A stretch of DNA of 64,000 bases from Sanderia malayensis (Eukaryota; Cnidaria; Scyphozoa; Semaeostomeae; Pelagiidae): assembly GCA_013076295.1 (NCBI GenBank), contig RQOL01000772.1:3997087-4061086 (forward strand). The letters run 5' to 3'. The position numbers and the translations under genes are program-made. Below, piece after piece: positions 36,301-49,400 of this stretch. The notes beneath the pieces were generated by a model. That model searched no databases. It saw nothing but the letters and a program-made list of their open reading frames with translations, and had not been told where the DNA came from. Numbering within the stretch: the stretch's first letter is position 1; every line of letters begins with the position of its first letter.

Positions 36301-37474
36301 GGTTTTCCTGCGTAGCATCCAAAAATTTAGTACTCCGCAAGGTACACCATGGATTTCTTCACAACTTTAAACGACAAGGACTTACGCCATTATATGAAGC
36401 TTCCGCTGTATTTTAGCTATTTTGCAACACATACACCAGTATTGAATTGAATATCTTGAATTTCAGTCAATGCAACATCAAGTGTCACATGCATGCACTC
36501 ATCTCGAGGCTGCCCGTTTGTTGACGTATAATGCAGCCCGATTAAAGGAGGCTGGCCTCCCATTCGTAAAAGAGGCTGCAATGGCCAAATATTTCACTGC
36601 CGAGGTGAGCAGGCTTTTATCTGTCTCTTCCACCCCCCCCCCTTTTCTTCGTCTACCTATTGCTTACAGTTCGGCATACGCTTTCTTATGCGATATGTTT
36701 GGTCTGGTGGCTGCAATAACAACGCTTATGTTTATGCACAAGTCTTGACCTTAACCTATTGTTGTGCATAGACAAAATGTAAACGACTGCGCCCTTTTTC
36801 TGTGTCAAGGCGTATTCTGTAATCCAATGACTTTGTTTGGGTAATAAAGTTGATAATGAAAGGTCAATTTAAAATCGTCATGTTTAAAATTATTTGTCAT
36901 GCGTTGCAAAAACGTTTCCATCCTGATGTAAACGTTTTTACACTGCAAAAAAATAATCTTGAACATGAAGCTTTATGCTGTTTTCGTGTTTTCGTATTCT
37001 GTGTTGTGGTGAAATGTAATTTAATATTATTTCGTAAACATAAACTGATATGTTTCTATTTCAGGCTGCGAGTACCATAACTTCGAAATGTATCGATTGG
37101 GTGGGTGGAGTTGGTCTTGTTAAGTCATCACCAGTAGAAAAATTCTTTAGGGACGCCAAAGTTGGTGAGGATTATTTTCACATATCTTTTTAATTCTTAA
37201 CCTCTTTTAAGGGATTAGTAATTTTTTAAGGGATTATGTGCATCTTTCTTTAATTTCAGTTCTGATTTCTGATATTACTTTTTTCGAAAGCTTTAATAAA
37301 ACTTCCGTCTTTTTTGTTTCATTTTTTCTTTAACGATGTGTTTGGATAAAGTTACCAATCATACTTAAATCTTCCTTTTTAAATTCAATGTTTCTAACCA
37401 AACTTTTTTGCTAAGGTACAATTTACGAGGGAACAAGCAACATCCAGTTATCCACAATTGCCAAATATTTATGA
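33383..37474 (+). CDS. ACADSB: Short/branched-chain acyl-CoA dehydrogenase, 5' exon not found
   Basis: Eleven in-phase exons (33383-33539, 33670-33770, 34570-34776, 34921-35091, 35250-35324, 35421-35471, 35628-35720, 35973-36062, 36467-36604, 37065-37164, 37416-37474) encode 413 residues; human precursor 432. The enzyme oxidises 2-methylbutyryl-CoA in mitochondrial isoleucine breakdown, passing electrons to ETF through FAD. Seen: helical N-domain ([20 protein letters not shown]), the FAD/substrate strand [23 protein letters not shown], and the signature [19 protein letters not shown]. The catalytic base is the Glu of [17 protein letters not shown] near the C-terminus. Residue-level similarity is closest to ACADSB rather than ACADS or ACADM. 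The first exon seen opens at an acceptor (TTGACAG) in phase 0. An upstream exon encoding the start and targeting peptide is missing; the first in-frame Met here is at 33439. Confidence 0.92.
34290..34338. repeat. 16-bp hairpin in ACADSB intron 2
   Basis: TTAAATGCCTTACAGC (34290-34305) pairs with GCTGTAAGGCATTTAA (34323-34338). It sits within a 300-bp stretch (34090-34400) of scrambled direct and inverted copies of CAGCTAATACAT/GTATTAGCTGTAA. Confidence 0.7.
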
Positions 37475-38225
37475 AAACGTGACAACGAGGCTTGGCTTCA
37501 CATCAACGCTCAAACGAAGTCAATTTACTCAAGTATAGGAATGAATTGAATTTCTTCGTTAATTTTGCTTGTATATGCTTATTTATGTAATTGTAGAAGT
37601 TTTCATTGCCCCTTGATTTCCCATGGTAAATAATGCAGGGTCAACATTGAAACCAGACGCCTGCAATGATATTATTTTTCATCTGTCGTTGAATGTGTGC
37701 TGTATGTACCTTTTGAATGCCCAAAATTGTATGCATAACTCTACTATATTTATTGTACAAATTTCAATGGAATGACATCATTAGTATGAAATGTACGTCA
37801 AGTAATAGAGTTGTTAATGAGAGATTTATCATTGTTCTCTGTGATTTCAACATTTCATATTCAGTAAATTGGAAATTGATAATATCTTGACCAAAATCCT
37901 GTGGTAACAGGTATGCGCTTGGAGCCCTGTCTGAACCAAATGGACGCTCGTTTTTAAACAGTAAAAATAATGCATAATTGAGGTGCTTGCATAAATTGCT
38001 GGTGTTCTCGAGTAGAATGGCAGAAGTTGCTAACATAACATCCTTAACGAGAAGATTTGTATTATTACATCTCTGACGTCATATGATTGCAATGCTAATT
38101 ATCATAAACCGGTTTTGAGATCAGGAAAATCGAGATTTCTTGTGAACGCCACGTGATTCATGTTTTGATGTGCATAAATGCAGCACCTCCTGGTTCGTAT
38201 ACGCAGGTTGTTTCTTGTACTCATA
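37475..38225. other. Intergenic between ACADSB and PRODH
   Basis: ACADSB 3' UTR on the left, PRODH promoter and 5' UTR on the right. Nothing else supported. Confidence 0.55.
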
Positions 38226-41200
38226 ATGGCGGGATGTTATAGACTGCGAAACTATTGCAACAGAACCTACTTGAGTAAAATAAACTCAAATTCATTGAGA
38301 CAAGCATCTTCGTTTTATCAGACGAGATATAGAAGCACGACTGTTGTGTCCAACGTTGTAGGAAAAGCCAATGAAACACATGGAGATACAGCAAGTGATG
38401 CTGTCTTGGATTTTGATAATCCGAAACAAGCCTTCAAGTCGAAAACAACATGGGAAATATTACGAGCATTGGTTGTATTCAAGCTTTGTTCTTTTGACCT
38501 ATTAGTGGATAATAACAGGAAGGTAAGAATTATTCAACAACTGTTAGGTTTGCTATCAAGGAAACTCAATTTTAGGGCTATAAAAATGTGCAAGTAGGTG
38601 ACAAAACCCAGGCCGGTGATCTCAGGACCTGCTGTCATATGAGATATGCTTCTATGTTGCAATGCAAAACCCGAAATTCATTCACCAAACAAGAATGAAT
38701 AAAAGCCGGCGTGTTTTGCTTTTATTTCCTCACGTAACTTGGCGTCCTGCTGTTTCTCCAATTTCCAAGAATGTTTGCCCCCTTCCTCGCAATTTTTGGA
38801 GGTGTGTCGAATGTGTGTATATCCGGATAAAGCCTTCACTTCTTCCGCTTCTGCGAATGTTATTTCCTAACTTTTTATTTTTGCCTAATGCGATTGAATT
38901 TAATATAGTTTTCCATATTATTGAGTAGGCACCTCCTAAGAAAAGCGACTCTTAAATAGATCAAAATAAAGTTGCTTGGTTTCATGTTTTGCGTGTAAAA
39001 AACCTTTATTTCACAGATTTTGTGTGACTTAACAGGTCATTTTCGATTCATTTAACACTCAGAATTGCACAAATCTGTCAGACTTATCCTGCTGCAACAG
39101 CAGCTGATCTCCGGCTACCTACCAAGTTATTTTTATTGCACAAGAATTCTTTCTCTTGTTTCCTTTGTTCCCTCTAGAATTAATGTTTCTGTAATGACAA
39201 AGAAACAGATCTCTTATTGTTGTCCACTGTTTGGTCCTTAAAATTGAACTTGTTTCTTTTCAATTTTTGCTTCTCTGAATTTCTGAAAACTGTGATAGCC
39301 ATAACAATATGTCTCGTTTTGAATATTGAATTGTAAACCATCCTAGTTTCTTTGAATTTTTTGTTATGATGTTGGGCAGAACAACACGTTTTCAAACTTG
39401 GTTTATTGGCATTTGTGTACTGCAGTCAGCACCCACATATAAGAACCTGTGAATTCTGCATCCAGCCTTTTGTTTGAATACAATAGGCTATTGTCTCTTC
39501 TATTGTTTTGAGAAGGGTTTTCACTGGTTCTTATATGCGGGTCTTTACTGTGTTCACCACAGACATCGCGGGCCGTGCCAGAAAAATTCCCAAAAATTCG
39601 CCCAACCTAGTAAAACTCTTGCGGAGGAGCAAAATGGCTCATTCGTAGTAAAACACTTTTTACAGAGCGAGGAGACAGACTTCAATTCTGTTTTTATGAA
39701 AAAATTCGGCCCCGCCTACCGGAATAGAAACTGTAACATGGGAAGAAGTAATTTCATAACTTATAGAAGTTACTTCCATTCCATCTGCTAGTTTAGCTAG
39801 CTTAAAACGCCGTGTCATGCTAACGCAGTGCGGGGATACTTTATTTACTCTAGAGCGGCCACAGACAATGTTAAAGTCGGCTCATAACGAACAATGATGA
39901 TTACGATAACGAACAATGATTCCCTGTTCGAATAGATGAAAGAATAATGGACCCATGGAATAGGTTCCGAAGCATAAACCCCTTGGAATAGGACCTTGGG
40001 TATACGGACTTTACAATTAGACTTGGTTTCTTCTTAGCTCATAACATTCTAATTAAAATTGTATATCTATATCACGTAGTTGATGAACATTGGACAAAAA
40101 GTTCTTGGAAATAAAATGTTTGGAGCAATCATGAAGTCGACTTTCTATGGCCACTTTGTTGCTGGAGAAAGGAAGGAAGATATCAAGCCAAAACTTGATA
40201 CCATGGAGAAATTTGGCGTTGGAGCAATACTCGATTACGCCGTGGAAGCAGATGTTCCAACTGTTACAGGAGAAACTAGGCCCAAGAAGTAAGCTATTTG
40301 TTTTTATATTGAACTGCGTGAATTGATGAAATTTGTGTACTTTATTAGTTGCATGAATTGTATTATTTTTTGTCTCTTCTAAAACCTGTCTAATAATCAT
40401 GATAGTAATTAAACGTTGTCCATTTATTTATTGCAGGGTAGAGTCTGATAATGGTAAGATGTCACCTGGATTTTATATTGTTATTTATTTAGATTAACGT
40501 TGATGTCGTTAGATTAGATCGTAGGACAAAGTTGGGGTAATTAGATCGTGGGTAATTAGATCGTAGGACAAAGTTGGGGTAATTAGATCACAGGATACTG
40601 TTGGGGTAGCTAGATAGTAGGATAAGGTTGGGGACATTAGATCAACTTTCAGGCTAGGTATGAATTCCTATCTTGTATTAACAATATTTGGGCGTTTTAC
40701 GGAAGGAAGACGTTTTAAGTCATAACAAAGATAATGCGTTATGATTTGGAAGTTCGCAATAATTTAAATATATTTTGGTTACCTGTATTATGTTTGACAT
40801 CATTCAGAACCAGTGGATCTTACTGAACTCCTAAAGAAATATCAATACCAGAGAAGGTTTGCGGATCGAAGACAAGATGTCTACAGTGCAAGAACGTACA
40901 TTTACGAAGGAGAAAAGAAGTGTGATACAAATAGAGATATCTTCATGGATTGCATTGAAACTACAGGTGTGATATGAGAATCATATTTGCGCATGGTTAT
41001 ATTAGTAGTAGCCTACGTGCAGACTTCATTGGAGCTGGGGAGGAGTAGGAAATGCAGTCATTTCCCTACTCCCATTAAGTATGCGCATGGCTATATCAGT
41101 TGTAGAAAGGATATTCTTTTTACGGCAAGTAAAGTGATAGCCAACGCACAAAAACTTGCTCATTTGTATCCAGTTTATTGTTGAAGGCAATAGAGCATTG

Positions 41201-44200
41201 TTTCCTCAATTGTTTTCAATATAAATATTAGTCTGGAGGTTCATAAACAATTGGTTCTTATATGCAGGTTTTTACTGTGTTCTTCCTAGGAATTCATTGA
41301 TAAGGCTCTCTCATGGATGAATAACTGAGTTAGTTGTGTTTTATTTCTTTAAGAAAATTTCTTTCTCTATCAATTACAGGTAAGACAAGTCATGAAGGGT
41401 TTGCAGCCATTAAAATGACTGCTCTAGGACGACCAATGCTGCTGGTAATATTAATATATTTGATAGATTAATATTTATATGTTAATATTAATAAACGCCC
41501 CGTCCCAAAAAGTACTGAAATTAATAAGCGCCCAAGTGCAAACTGTGACTCGTTGCTTTACACATTTATAGCTTTATAAAGTTTCCGCCACTGCAACTGT
41601 TGATGTTGTGTTTGCATTCGTTTTCAGCTGCGTCTTTCGGAAATTTTGAACCAAACTCGCTACTTCTTCGACAAACTGTCCAACAAGACTGGCTTTCTTT
41701 CAGAGAGATCAATTGCCAGTGATACCTTCTTTCAAGGTCTTCAAGAGCTCGGGGTAAGTCACCATCTATTTTGACTTGTTTTAAGATGGTTTCATGTGGG
41801 TGTTTGGTTCAGGTCTTGCTCAGAAGCTATAGCCAAAGGATTACTCTGAACAGCTACAATAGGGGACAACTAAGATTTTTACAAGTTTTACACGCATACT
41901 TCATCTCCTTCCCCCCTAAAAAACAATGTTGTCTATAAAGGCGATTATTTTCAATATTGCGGAAATTCTCTCGGCCCAGTGATGAGAAAAGATTGGTGCA
42001 CAAGACAACATTGCTTGGGGAGAGTGGGGGGGGGGGTCGCATTTTGCTCACAGGGAACAAAGTGCGCAGAAACATTTTTCAGGTGTCCCAGGGACTTTTG
42101 TCCCCTATTGCATTAAAGGTATTGGGTTAATAAACAGCTTAACTTTCCAAAAGGCTGCTTATTTGGGTCAACAAACAACCTGGAACATCCTCCATAGCTT
42201 GTCTTTGATTAATATTACCAATACTTTTAATTAACAATAGATTGATATGACTCCCGAAGAAGCTGCAAAGATTTTCGACATCATTGACGAAAATCAAACT
42301 GGGTAAGAAAATTTTCCAAGTTGAAATTCAAATGTTTTTTTGAGTTACTTGACGATTTCATAATCTTTATTGCATTACATATAACATTAGAATGTTTTAA
42401 GGTATTTATAAAGAGATCAAGTCACTTGATAATGAGAAATTTGACTGTTTCTTTTTCATTTAGTCACATCGACTTTTTTGATTGGCACAACTTTTTGACA
42501 CCCCAGCTGAAACTTGGAAAGCTTTTCAGAGCGAAACCTGTGAGTATAATCATAGCTCGGTATACTTTCAGTTCTTCTATTGAACATAGAGCTGTTCAAA
42601 GTTTCAAGGTATAGGGAGGTGACGGATGACCAGACTCAAATAATAAACAGCAGTTAATCTTTACTGCTCGTAATTCGTGATGTGATGTATGAATAACACA
42701 ATTGTCACATGTATGCCGTGGAACTCAACTGTATCATTTCCATTGAAAAAATGGAAATAATACAATTATTAAATATTCAGCATTCCCATTTAATAATAGC
42801 TACCATAAATTCTCCAATAAGCCCCCACCTTCGAATAAGCCCCCTCTCTCGAATAATCCCCCACCCAAAAATTATTGTTCGCAAATATGCCCCCCGGGGC
42901 TTATTCGAGAATTTACGGTATTTCTATCATAATAGTAATAGAAATTAAATAGCCAGTATTCCTATTTAATAATAGCTATTTCTGTTTCTATTAATCAAAA
43001 GGAACTAGAAGGGAATCATATACTGAGCACTCTGACAGACGAGGAAATACAAGAAATCGAGAATCTAAGAGGTAGATTGGGAGACATAGCAAAGGTAAGC
43101 ACACAAGTCCTATTTAACAATAGCTAAACTACTTTACTTCAAAACTAAGGTCTTGCTTAGAAACCAATGTGCAAGAGACATGACGTAAATCTCGTTGTTC
43201 ATAGCTTGCGAAAGAGAAGGGTGTTCGATTAATGATCGATGCTGAGCAATCGTACTTTCAACCAGCCATAAGCAGACTAACACTCGACTGCCAAAGGACG
43301 TACAACAAGGGCAAGCCAATTGTTTTCAACACGTACCAATGCTACTTGAAGGTATGCCTGACTTTGATTGTTCTCTTTGTATGGTGATGCGGTGAAAACT
43401 TCGTGCAACCGATCTTGAATGCAACCTAATAGTTTTTATTAGTGCATCAGTGCTCGAATTAGTGCAACAAGGCTACGGTGTATAAATAATTTCATTGAAA
43501 TGAAATTTAAGGCAACTAGAGAATATTTCACGATACAAGTTGCTTTGTTACATAAGGTTAAACGGTGCTATTGAGCAGTTAAGGGGCTCAAATGCAAGGC
43601 CTAATACTACGAAGCTTGCACTAAGAGTTCAAAATGCTACGGAGATATAAAAGGGACCAGTTTTAAACCGTAATGTTTCTTGTTTGTGGGTGAAGGGGGC
43701 AATTGATGCCGTGTAGAAACTCTGCCAGAAACCTCTCGAAAGGGTTTAAGATGTTAATGATATTTACTTTTTCTGAACATTGCAAATCTAGCAGTTATGA
43801 ATTGAAAACGTGGGCATTTTCATTTTAGGATGCTCGAGATGCAATAATGGTTGACATGGAGCTCGCCAGACGTGAGGACTTCCATTTTGCAGCCAAGCTA
43901 GTTCGTGGTGCTTACATGGAGCAGGAAAGGGCGAGAGCAATGTCTGCTGGCTACGCAGATCCAATACACGAGAGCTACGAAGCGACGAGCGAATGCTACA
44001 ACAGTTGCATGAGATTCATACTGAAACATGTCGCCGAAAGAGACGCCAATCTGGTTATTGCTTCTCACAACGAAGAATCAGTGCGACACACAGTGGGAAA
44101 GTACGTTGATTTTATGTCTCATCTTTTCTTGTTTTTGCCTGCCAATTGCCGTCCCATCCCCATTGATTAGTATTTGAGAATATTTCAAACACGCTTGTTA

Positions 44201-45235
44201 TCATTAGGATTCCGACGGTAATTAAAATTTATATGTTTTAGTTTGCCATTCCAATATGAGAAAGGTATCACAAGGAAAGTGTACCAGCTTCGAATAATGT
44301 TTTGGCTTCACTCATTGATAACTGCAAGACCGACTATTCTGCTAATTATGAGTAGCTCTTTAAGTCTTCAATGTGTCTTGACTGCATATCTTTTCACATC
44401 GAGGTCAACTTTCACAGACGTGTGTGTGTGAACCATGAACTAAATAATGTTCAATGAGGTATTTGAACTTTGCAGTTCGATCTCATTCTATTCATGTGCT
44501 TCTTACGTTAATGCCGACTGTGCATTGATTTCAGGATGAAGGAGTATGGAATCTCTCCATCAGCAGGGAAAGTCTTCTTTGGTCAGTTACTGGGAATGTG
44601 TGACGGGATAACTTTCGCTTTAGGTGAGACAATTTTCTTATTCACTGCACCAAGTGTGTGCTTGCTCATCACACTTTAATGCCCCCCCCATCATTCATTA
44701 TTCATTACAAAACTTTAAGTGGTAATGAATGGTCTTAATGTAGAGACTGAGTATTTAAGGTATTCAAACTGAATATGGTGACATGTATAAATATAGAATT
44801 ATTATTATAATAGTGATAGTAATAATAATAATTATTATTATTGTTATTATGATAACTAATATTATTAATAATAATAATAATCCATATTGCAATACACATA
44901 TTCCTAATGTCTTTAGGTTGTCACTTTTGTCTAATAAATCTGGAATTTGGTTTGCATACTCTTGTTTACAGCGCCCCCGCCCCCGTACCCCCTTTTGCGA
45001 CCCCTTGCTTATTTGGCTGTTGGATTGTTTTATAGGCCAAGCTGGTTATTCGGCGTTCAAGTACGTACCATACGGTCCTGTGATCGAGGTTCTTCCCTAT
45101 CTGTCGAGACGAGCAATGGAGAACAGGACCTTGCTAGAAGGCATAGTCAAAGAGAGACAAATGCTCTGGGATGAACTTAAAAGGCGAGCTAAAGAAGGTG
45201 AAATGAACCATGACCCGTTATTGCTAACAAGATAG
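38226..45235 (+). CDS. PRODH: Proline dehydrogenase, mitochondrial
   Basis: Thirteen in-phase exons (38226-38522, 40080-40288, 40437-40453, 40808-40966, 41380-41444, 41628-41753, 42241-42302, 42464-42539, 43002-43094, 43205-43351, 43829-44100, 44535-44623, 45036-45235) give 603 residues; human about 600. It performs the FAD-dependent oxidation of proline to pyrroline-5-carboxylate at the inner mitochondrial membrane. The N-terminus is Arg/Ser-rich, like a targeting peptide. Conserved blocks: [87 protein letters not shown] and [19 protein letters not shown] with the substrate-binding Tyr/Arg-Arg. A canonical EF-hand loop DENQTGHIDFFD occurs at about residues 304-315. Exon 3 is a 17-nt microexon. 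An in-frame ATG at 38178 would lengthen the presequence by 16 residues. Confidence 0.95.
39423..39551. mobile_element. Short MITE, CAGTAAAGACCCGCATATAAGAACC ends
   Basis: ACCCACATATAAGAACC (39431-39447) is inverted as GGTTCTTATATGCGGGT (39526-39542), 16 of 17 matching, inside PRODH intron 1. Related one-sided copies: TTGGTTCTTATATGCAGG with TTTTTACTGTG at 41249-41280 and TATAAGAACC pieces at 30044-30070. Confidence 0.6.
40513..40643. repeat. Imperfect tandem repeat in PRODH intron
   Basis: ATCGTAGGACAAAGTTGGGG occurs 42 bp apart at about 40518 and 40560, followed by two diverged versions (ACAGGATACTGTTGGGG, AGTAGGATAAGGTTGGGG). Non-coding. Confidence 0.8.
41856..42111. mobile_element. CAATAGTGGACA MITE, copy in PRODH intron 6
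   Basis: About 256 bp with ACAATAGGGGACAA at the left and GGGACTTTTGTCCCCTATTG at the right. The terminal Ts-to-Gs changes are compensated on both ends, so the inverted repeat stays paired. Interior AACAATGTTG and a long G run. Confidence 0.8.
42800..42925 (+). repeat. CGAATAAGCCCC dispersed repeat
   Basis: Reads AATTCTCCAATAAGCCCCC, then three CGAATAA(G/T)CCCC units, and ends GGGGCTTATTCGAGAATTT-ACGGTA. The two ends are inverted copies, giving a hairpin of about 120 bp with a C-rich core. PRODH intron 8. Confidence 0.75.
44797..44882. repeat. ATT/AAT microsatellite
   Basis: Interrupted AAT/ATT trinucleotide runs in the last PRODH intron. Confidence 0.85.
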
Positions 45236-46408
45236 CAGCAAGATTTTACCAGGTAAAAGTATAATGCATGACTGTGATTTATTTATGTTGGAAGATTTCT
45301 GTATTTTTGTTTACCCTAAGCAGATAAATCTTTTTGCTCGGTTGTTGTTTAGGTCAGATTTAACAGACTTGGCTTCATTGAATAAACCCCCCTTTTGAGC
45401 ATCGAGTTTTAAATAAGCCCCCGGGGAGGGCTTGATCGAATTATTACGGTATCTAATGTCGTGAATTCCTTAATTGTATTTAGGATTGCAGGGTTCAATA
45501 TTTTGTAGTTCTTATTTGATATCAGTTTAGTATCTGATATTCTTTTCCTAAAGATATCGTTGATAAAATGAATGTCATATTTATCGTAGTAATGCAGAGC
45601 TAAAATTTGATTAGAGCAGGTTACTCAGTGATAATAATTTTGCAGTTTTTAAGGTTTTTTGTAGCTTTATAAGTTGGCAATTTTTAGTTTTTGTATAATA
45701 TTTGTAGTCTTGTCTATCTATACAGTAAAGACGACAAATTGTGACAAAAAATTGTGACAACTTGTTTTTAATGATATTTACTTCCAGTGGTTGTGAATTG
45801 CAATCCACATATGTCTGTATCTGTTGTTTACTGCTTGAAGTACCTCTCAATCTCAATCACGTGGGGTTGTGTCATGTGGTATCATTCAGCTAACGTGATT
45901 GGAGGAAACCCACGAGAAAGACTTTCCGGACGTGGTTTCAAATGCTGAAGCACGACAGTCCTTCTCTTTCACACACAAGCTTATTTTGCGAATGACCAGA
46001 GCTTCGAGAGAGTTATATATTCTCTGGTGAAATATGGAGGCAAATAGTTTCATATTCTGGAAATTATACCACTGTATCGGGAAGTATGTTATTTAATATT
46101 GTCTTGGGCTAATTTAGAAAGCCATTACTTATTGGAATATAAAAGAAAAGCTACTTTGAAAGCAAAAGCCTCGAGAATAACGCCCACCTGTTGAAAACAT
46201 GGCCATCCAAGGTAAGTTTGATATTTAGTTAACTTTTCCTACGATACGAAGGGCTTAGAGTTTATGGATTAAAGCTGGTGTAAATTTATACTTAACGAAG
46301 AAAAAAATCATCTAAAAAACAACCTGTCGGCGTAAAAGGCATAATTACAAATCAAAACTCTTTAAAAACACAACTTTGTTTCATCAAAACAACAAAAACA
46401 AACTTTAA
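45236..46408. other. Convergent 3' ends of PRODH and SART3
   Basis: About 1.2 kb with 3' UTRs from both sides and a dispersed GC-rich repeat at 45378-45452 (ATAAACCCCCC...GGGGAGGGCTTGATCGAATTA). A plus-strand ATGGCCATCCAAG|GTAAGT at 46199 resembles a tiny first exon but has no partner. Confidence 0.5.
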
Positions 46409-49400
46409 TCATTTTGAAAACAATTTACTAAAGTCAGCGTTACTCATTTTCCTTTGCAATTGCTCGCTTGCTTTCTTCTCAGGAGCATCTTTTTCACTTT
46501 CATTTTGTTCCATGTTTTGTTGAATACCTTTTGACAAAGGTTGCTTGTGAACTGACCTTGGGACCATAGCCAGCTGGGTTTTCGCTCTTCCTCGGCTGCA
46601 AGAAACAAAACAATCATGCAACTATATAGATGTTTATCAACAGCTCCACATAAATCCTCGAAAACGATGGCAATTCTAAAAATATTTGGCCTTTTCTCAA
46701 ACAAAAGATACAATAATGGCCAAAAGCTCTAGGGACACAAGGTACAAAATAAGGCAACATTGTTTGGGGAATACGGGAGATGAAGGATAAGCGCAAAATT
46801 TGCAAAAGTCTCGGGATATTTATCAACTATTGTAGTTTGTTTTGTAGCTTAAAATACAATAGCAAACCAACCTTCCATGGGGCAGGGGTTGATGCCTTGG
46901 TGGTTCCATTCTTTGTTCTGATTTGTCTTTTTGATTTCTAGCAGGGGGTTTTGATAGTGCCACATTTATTTCTCTGTTGTTCATTATATGTTTGTCGAGA
47001 TTGAGCACAGCTGATGTGGCTGAAGCCTGAATAGTGATGAAGTGAAATCAATTTTCAACCAATCAAATTGTAAAATAATATGAGTAGAAAATGTGTCTAA
47101 TATATTGAGAAAGAAAGTTGTAAGTTTCCTACCTCTTTATTAAACTCAATGTAAGCATATCCCTTGGGTTTTCCAGCTCTATTTGTTACCATCCTTACTT
47201 CCTTTATTTCTCCAGCCTAAACGAGGGCATGAAAATATAAATATTATTTACGATCATGGCCAAAAGTCCTTCGGAATTTGTCCATGTTTTTATTTACAGA
47301 AAAAAACACCAAGTCAAAATTACTAACCGTTTTGAAGACTTCCATAACTTCTTCTTTCCTTGCTTCGAAAGGCAAATTTGTTACAAACACAGTGTGTTTA
47401 TCAAGTGAGGTTTTGTACTAAAAAAGCAATACTTTTCAATAATTCTGACAAATAATGTAATAGAATATTGCTAGTAAGTAATATTAAATAAAATTCATAA
47501 ATACAGTGGTACAAACCCTAAAAGCCTGATGTTGATTCTTTGACTTGTCTAAACATGGGGAAACAAACATCGGTCTGCCGTCTAGCAATTCTCTATCTTT
47601 CAGAAGGGCATTCTTTACAGACATCTAAAGAAAAACATGAAGAAAACAACTGTCACACCAATATTTCCACTATTTGGTGAATCAAATCGACGAAATATAA
47701 CATATTTTAATAGAAACCTCTTCTTTAAATTCTAAATAAGCAAAACCCTTTGAGCGTCCAACCAGATTTCGTACAATTCTCACTTCATTAATCTCGCCAA
47801 CCTTGGAAGAAAATATTTCCAATTAACTTAATCTACAGGTTATTTATTAATTATCAATCAACAAAATAAATTGAGTAAATACTCACGTCTTGAAATTTAG
47901 CCTTTATGGCTTGCTCATCGATGCTAAATAACAAATTGCTCAAAAATACAGTTTGCTTCATGTTTGCTTCACTAAAAAAATGAAATAAGAACATAAGTAT
48001 GTAAAACATTCTGTGGCACGCATTAAAATCACATAAGATGTTTTCATAGCTGAAACAAAAAGCAGTTAAAATTACTTGTGAACACGTTTATCTTCATGCG
48101 TGTCCTCGTCTGCACCCAATGAAGTCTGTTGGCTTTCAATATCTTTATCAACATCCCCTTCAACTAAAAAGGTTTAATATCAGATAATGCCTTAGGTAAT
48201 AAGAATAATTTGAAAAAATGCTGAAGGCTGAATCACACAAGAATATGTAAAAGAATCGAACCCACTTCGTGCTCGCTTAGGTGCAGGTTCGTCTGTTGCA
48301 GTTTGTTCTTGCTGGCTTGCAGTGCCTTGAGCTTTAGGTTCACTGCTTCTTGAAGCTTCTTTTCTATCCTTCCTTTGATGGTCTGCATTACCATCATCTT
48401 TATGAAAACGTTTATTCGTTCTAGCTTCTTTGGTTTTCTGTAGCTTTCCAAGTTTTTTGTTAGTTCGATTTTTTTCCAACTTAGCTTGCTTTCTCTTCTC
48501 TTCTCTTTGCAAGTTCCCTTTCAATCTATCTGCTTCTAATTCTGCTTCCTTTTCGAAAGAAATTGGTACAGCAAATTAAGAAATCGAAGCTTTAATACAA
48601 TTAGGTAGTTGAAAAAGTAACTTTTCAAAGAATTTAACCTTCAGGTGTTTCCTGTCAATTCTGGCAATTTGATTTTTGCTTCTTTCAATAGCTGACTCTA
48701 GTTGGGTGAAATTTCCTGGAAAGCAAAAAAAGCAAAAAAAAATCATTAACAAAACAAACTAAAACCAAAACAAAATGTACAGTCTACAGTATATATTAAG
48801 AATGACAAGTTGAGTAATGAAGAGTATATTAATTATTACGGCTGAGATATATCTTGAGAAAAAGCTTTGAAAGGCTTTCTAATAAAGGAAACTCTTATGA
48901 AACTCGAAGCTATTATGACGCAATAGTATTTAGTACCTTCGATTCTTTCAAAATTGACGAATGCCTCGCAAAGTCTTCTGGGATCATCAACAGTTGTTTG
49001 TACGGCTCTCTGAAAGGCACGACGACATGCCAATACATCACCATGCAATCTGACAACACAAGAGATACCACAATGCATATCACATTATTGACAATCGGTG
49101 AAACGTATCTAGAAGGTTTGAGCGCTCAGACGAAGGAATCTAGGCTCTGCACGAAGTAGTCACCTTAAGAAATGAGTGTATTCAAGCCACATATGAGTAT
49201 CCTTGCCATGAATTTTCATGACAGCGTCCCAAAGTTCTTGAGCTTTCTTCAGATTGCCTAAATATTTAGCCTATAGCGAAACATAGATGATAAAACATCG
49301 GCTTTGTACCTATACTGTTAATATTTATTCATTTATTGAACAACTTGAAATAAATTTGAAGGGAAATAACAGCGCTACCTCAATAGCTGCCCAATATCTT

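Noticed and set aside
46199..46212. Plus-strand ATGGCCATCCAAG|GTAAGT as a first exon
   Set aside because: No plus-strand exons follow; the next 14 kb is the minus-strand SART3 gene.
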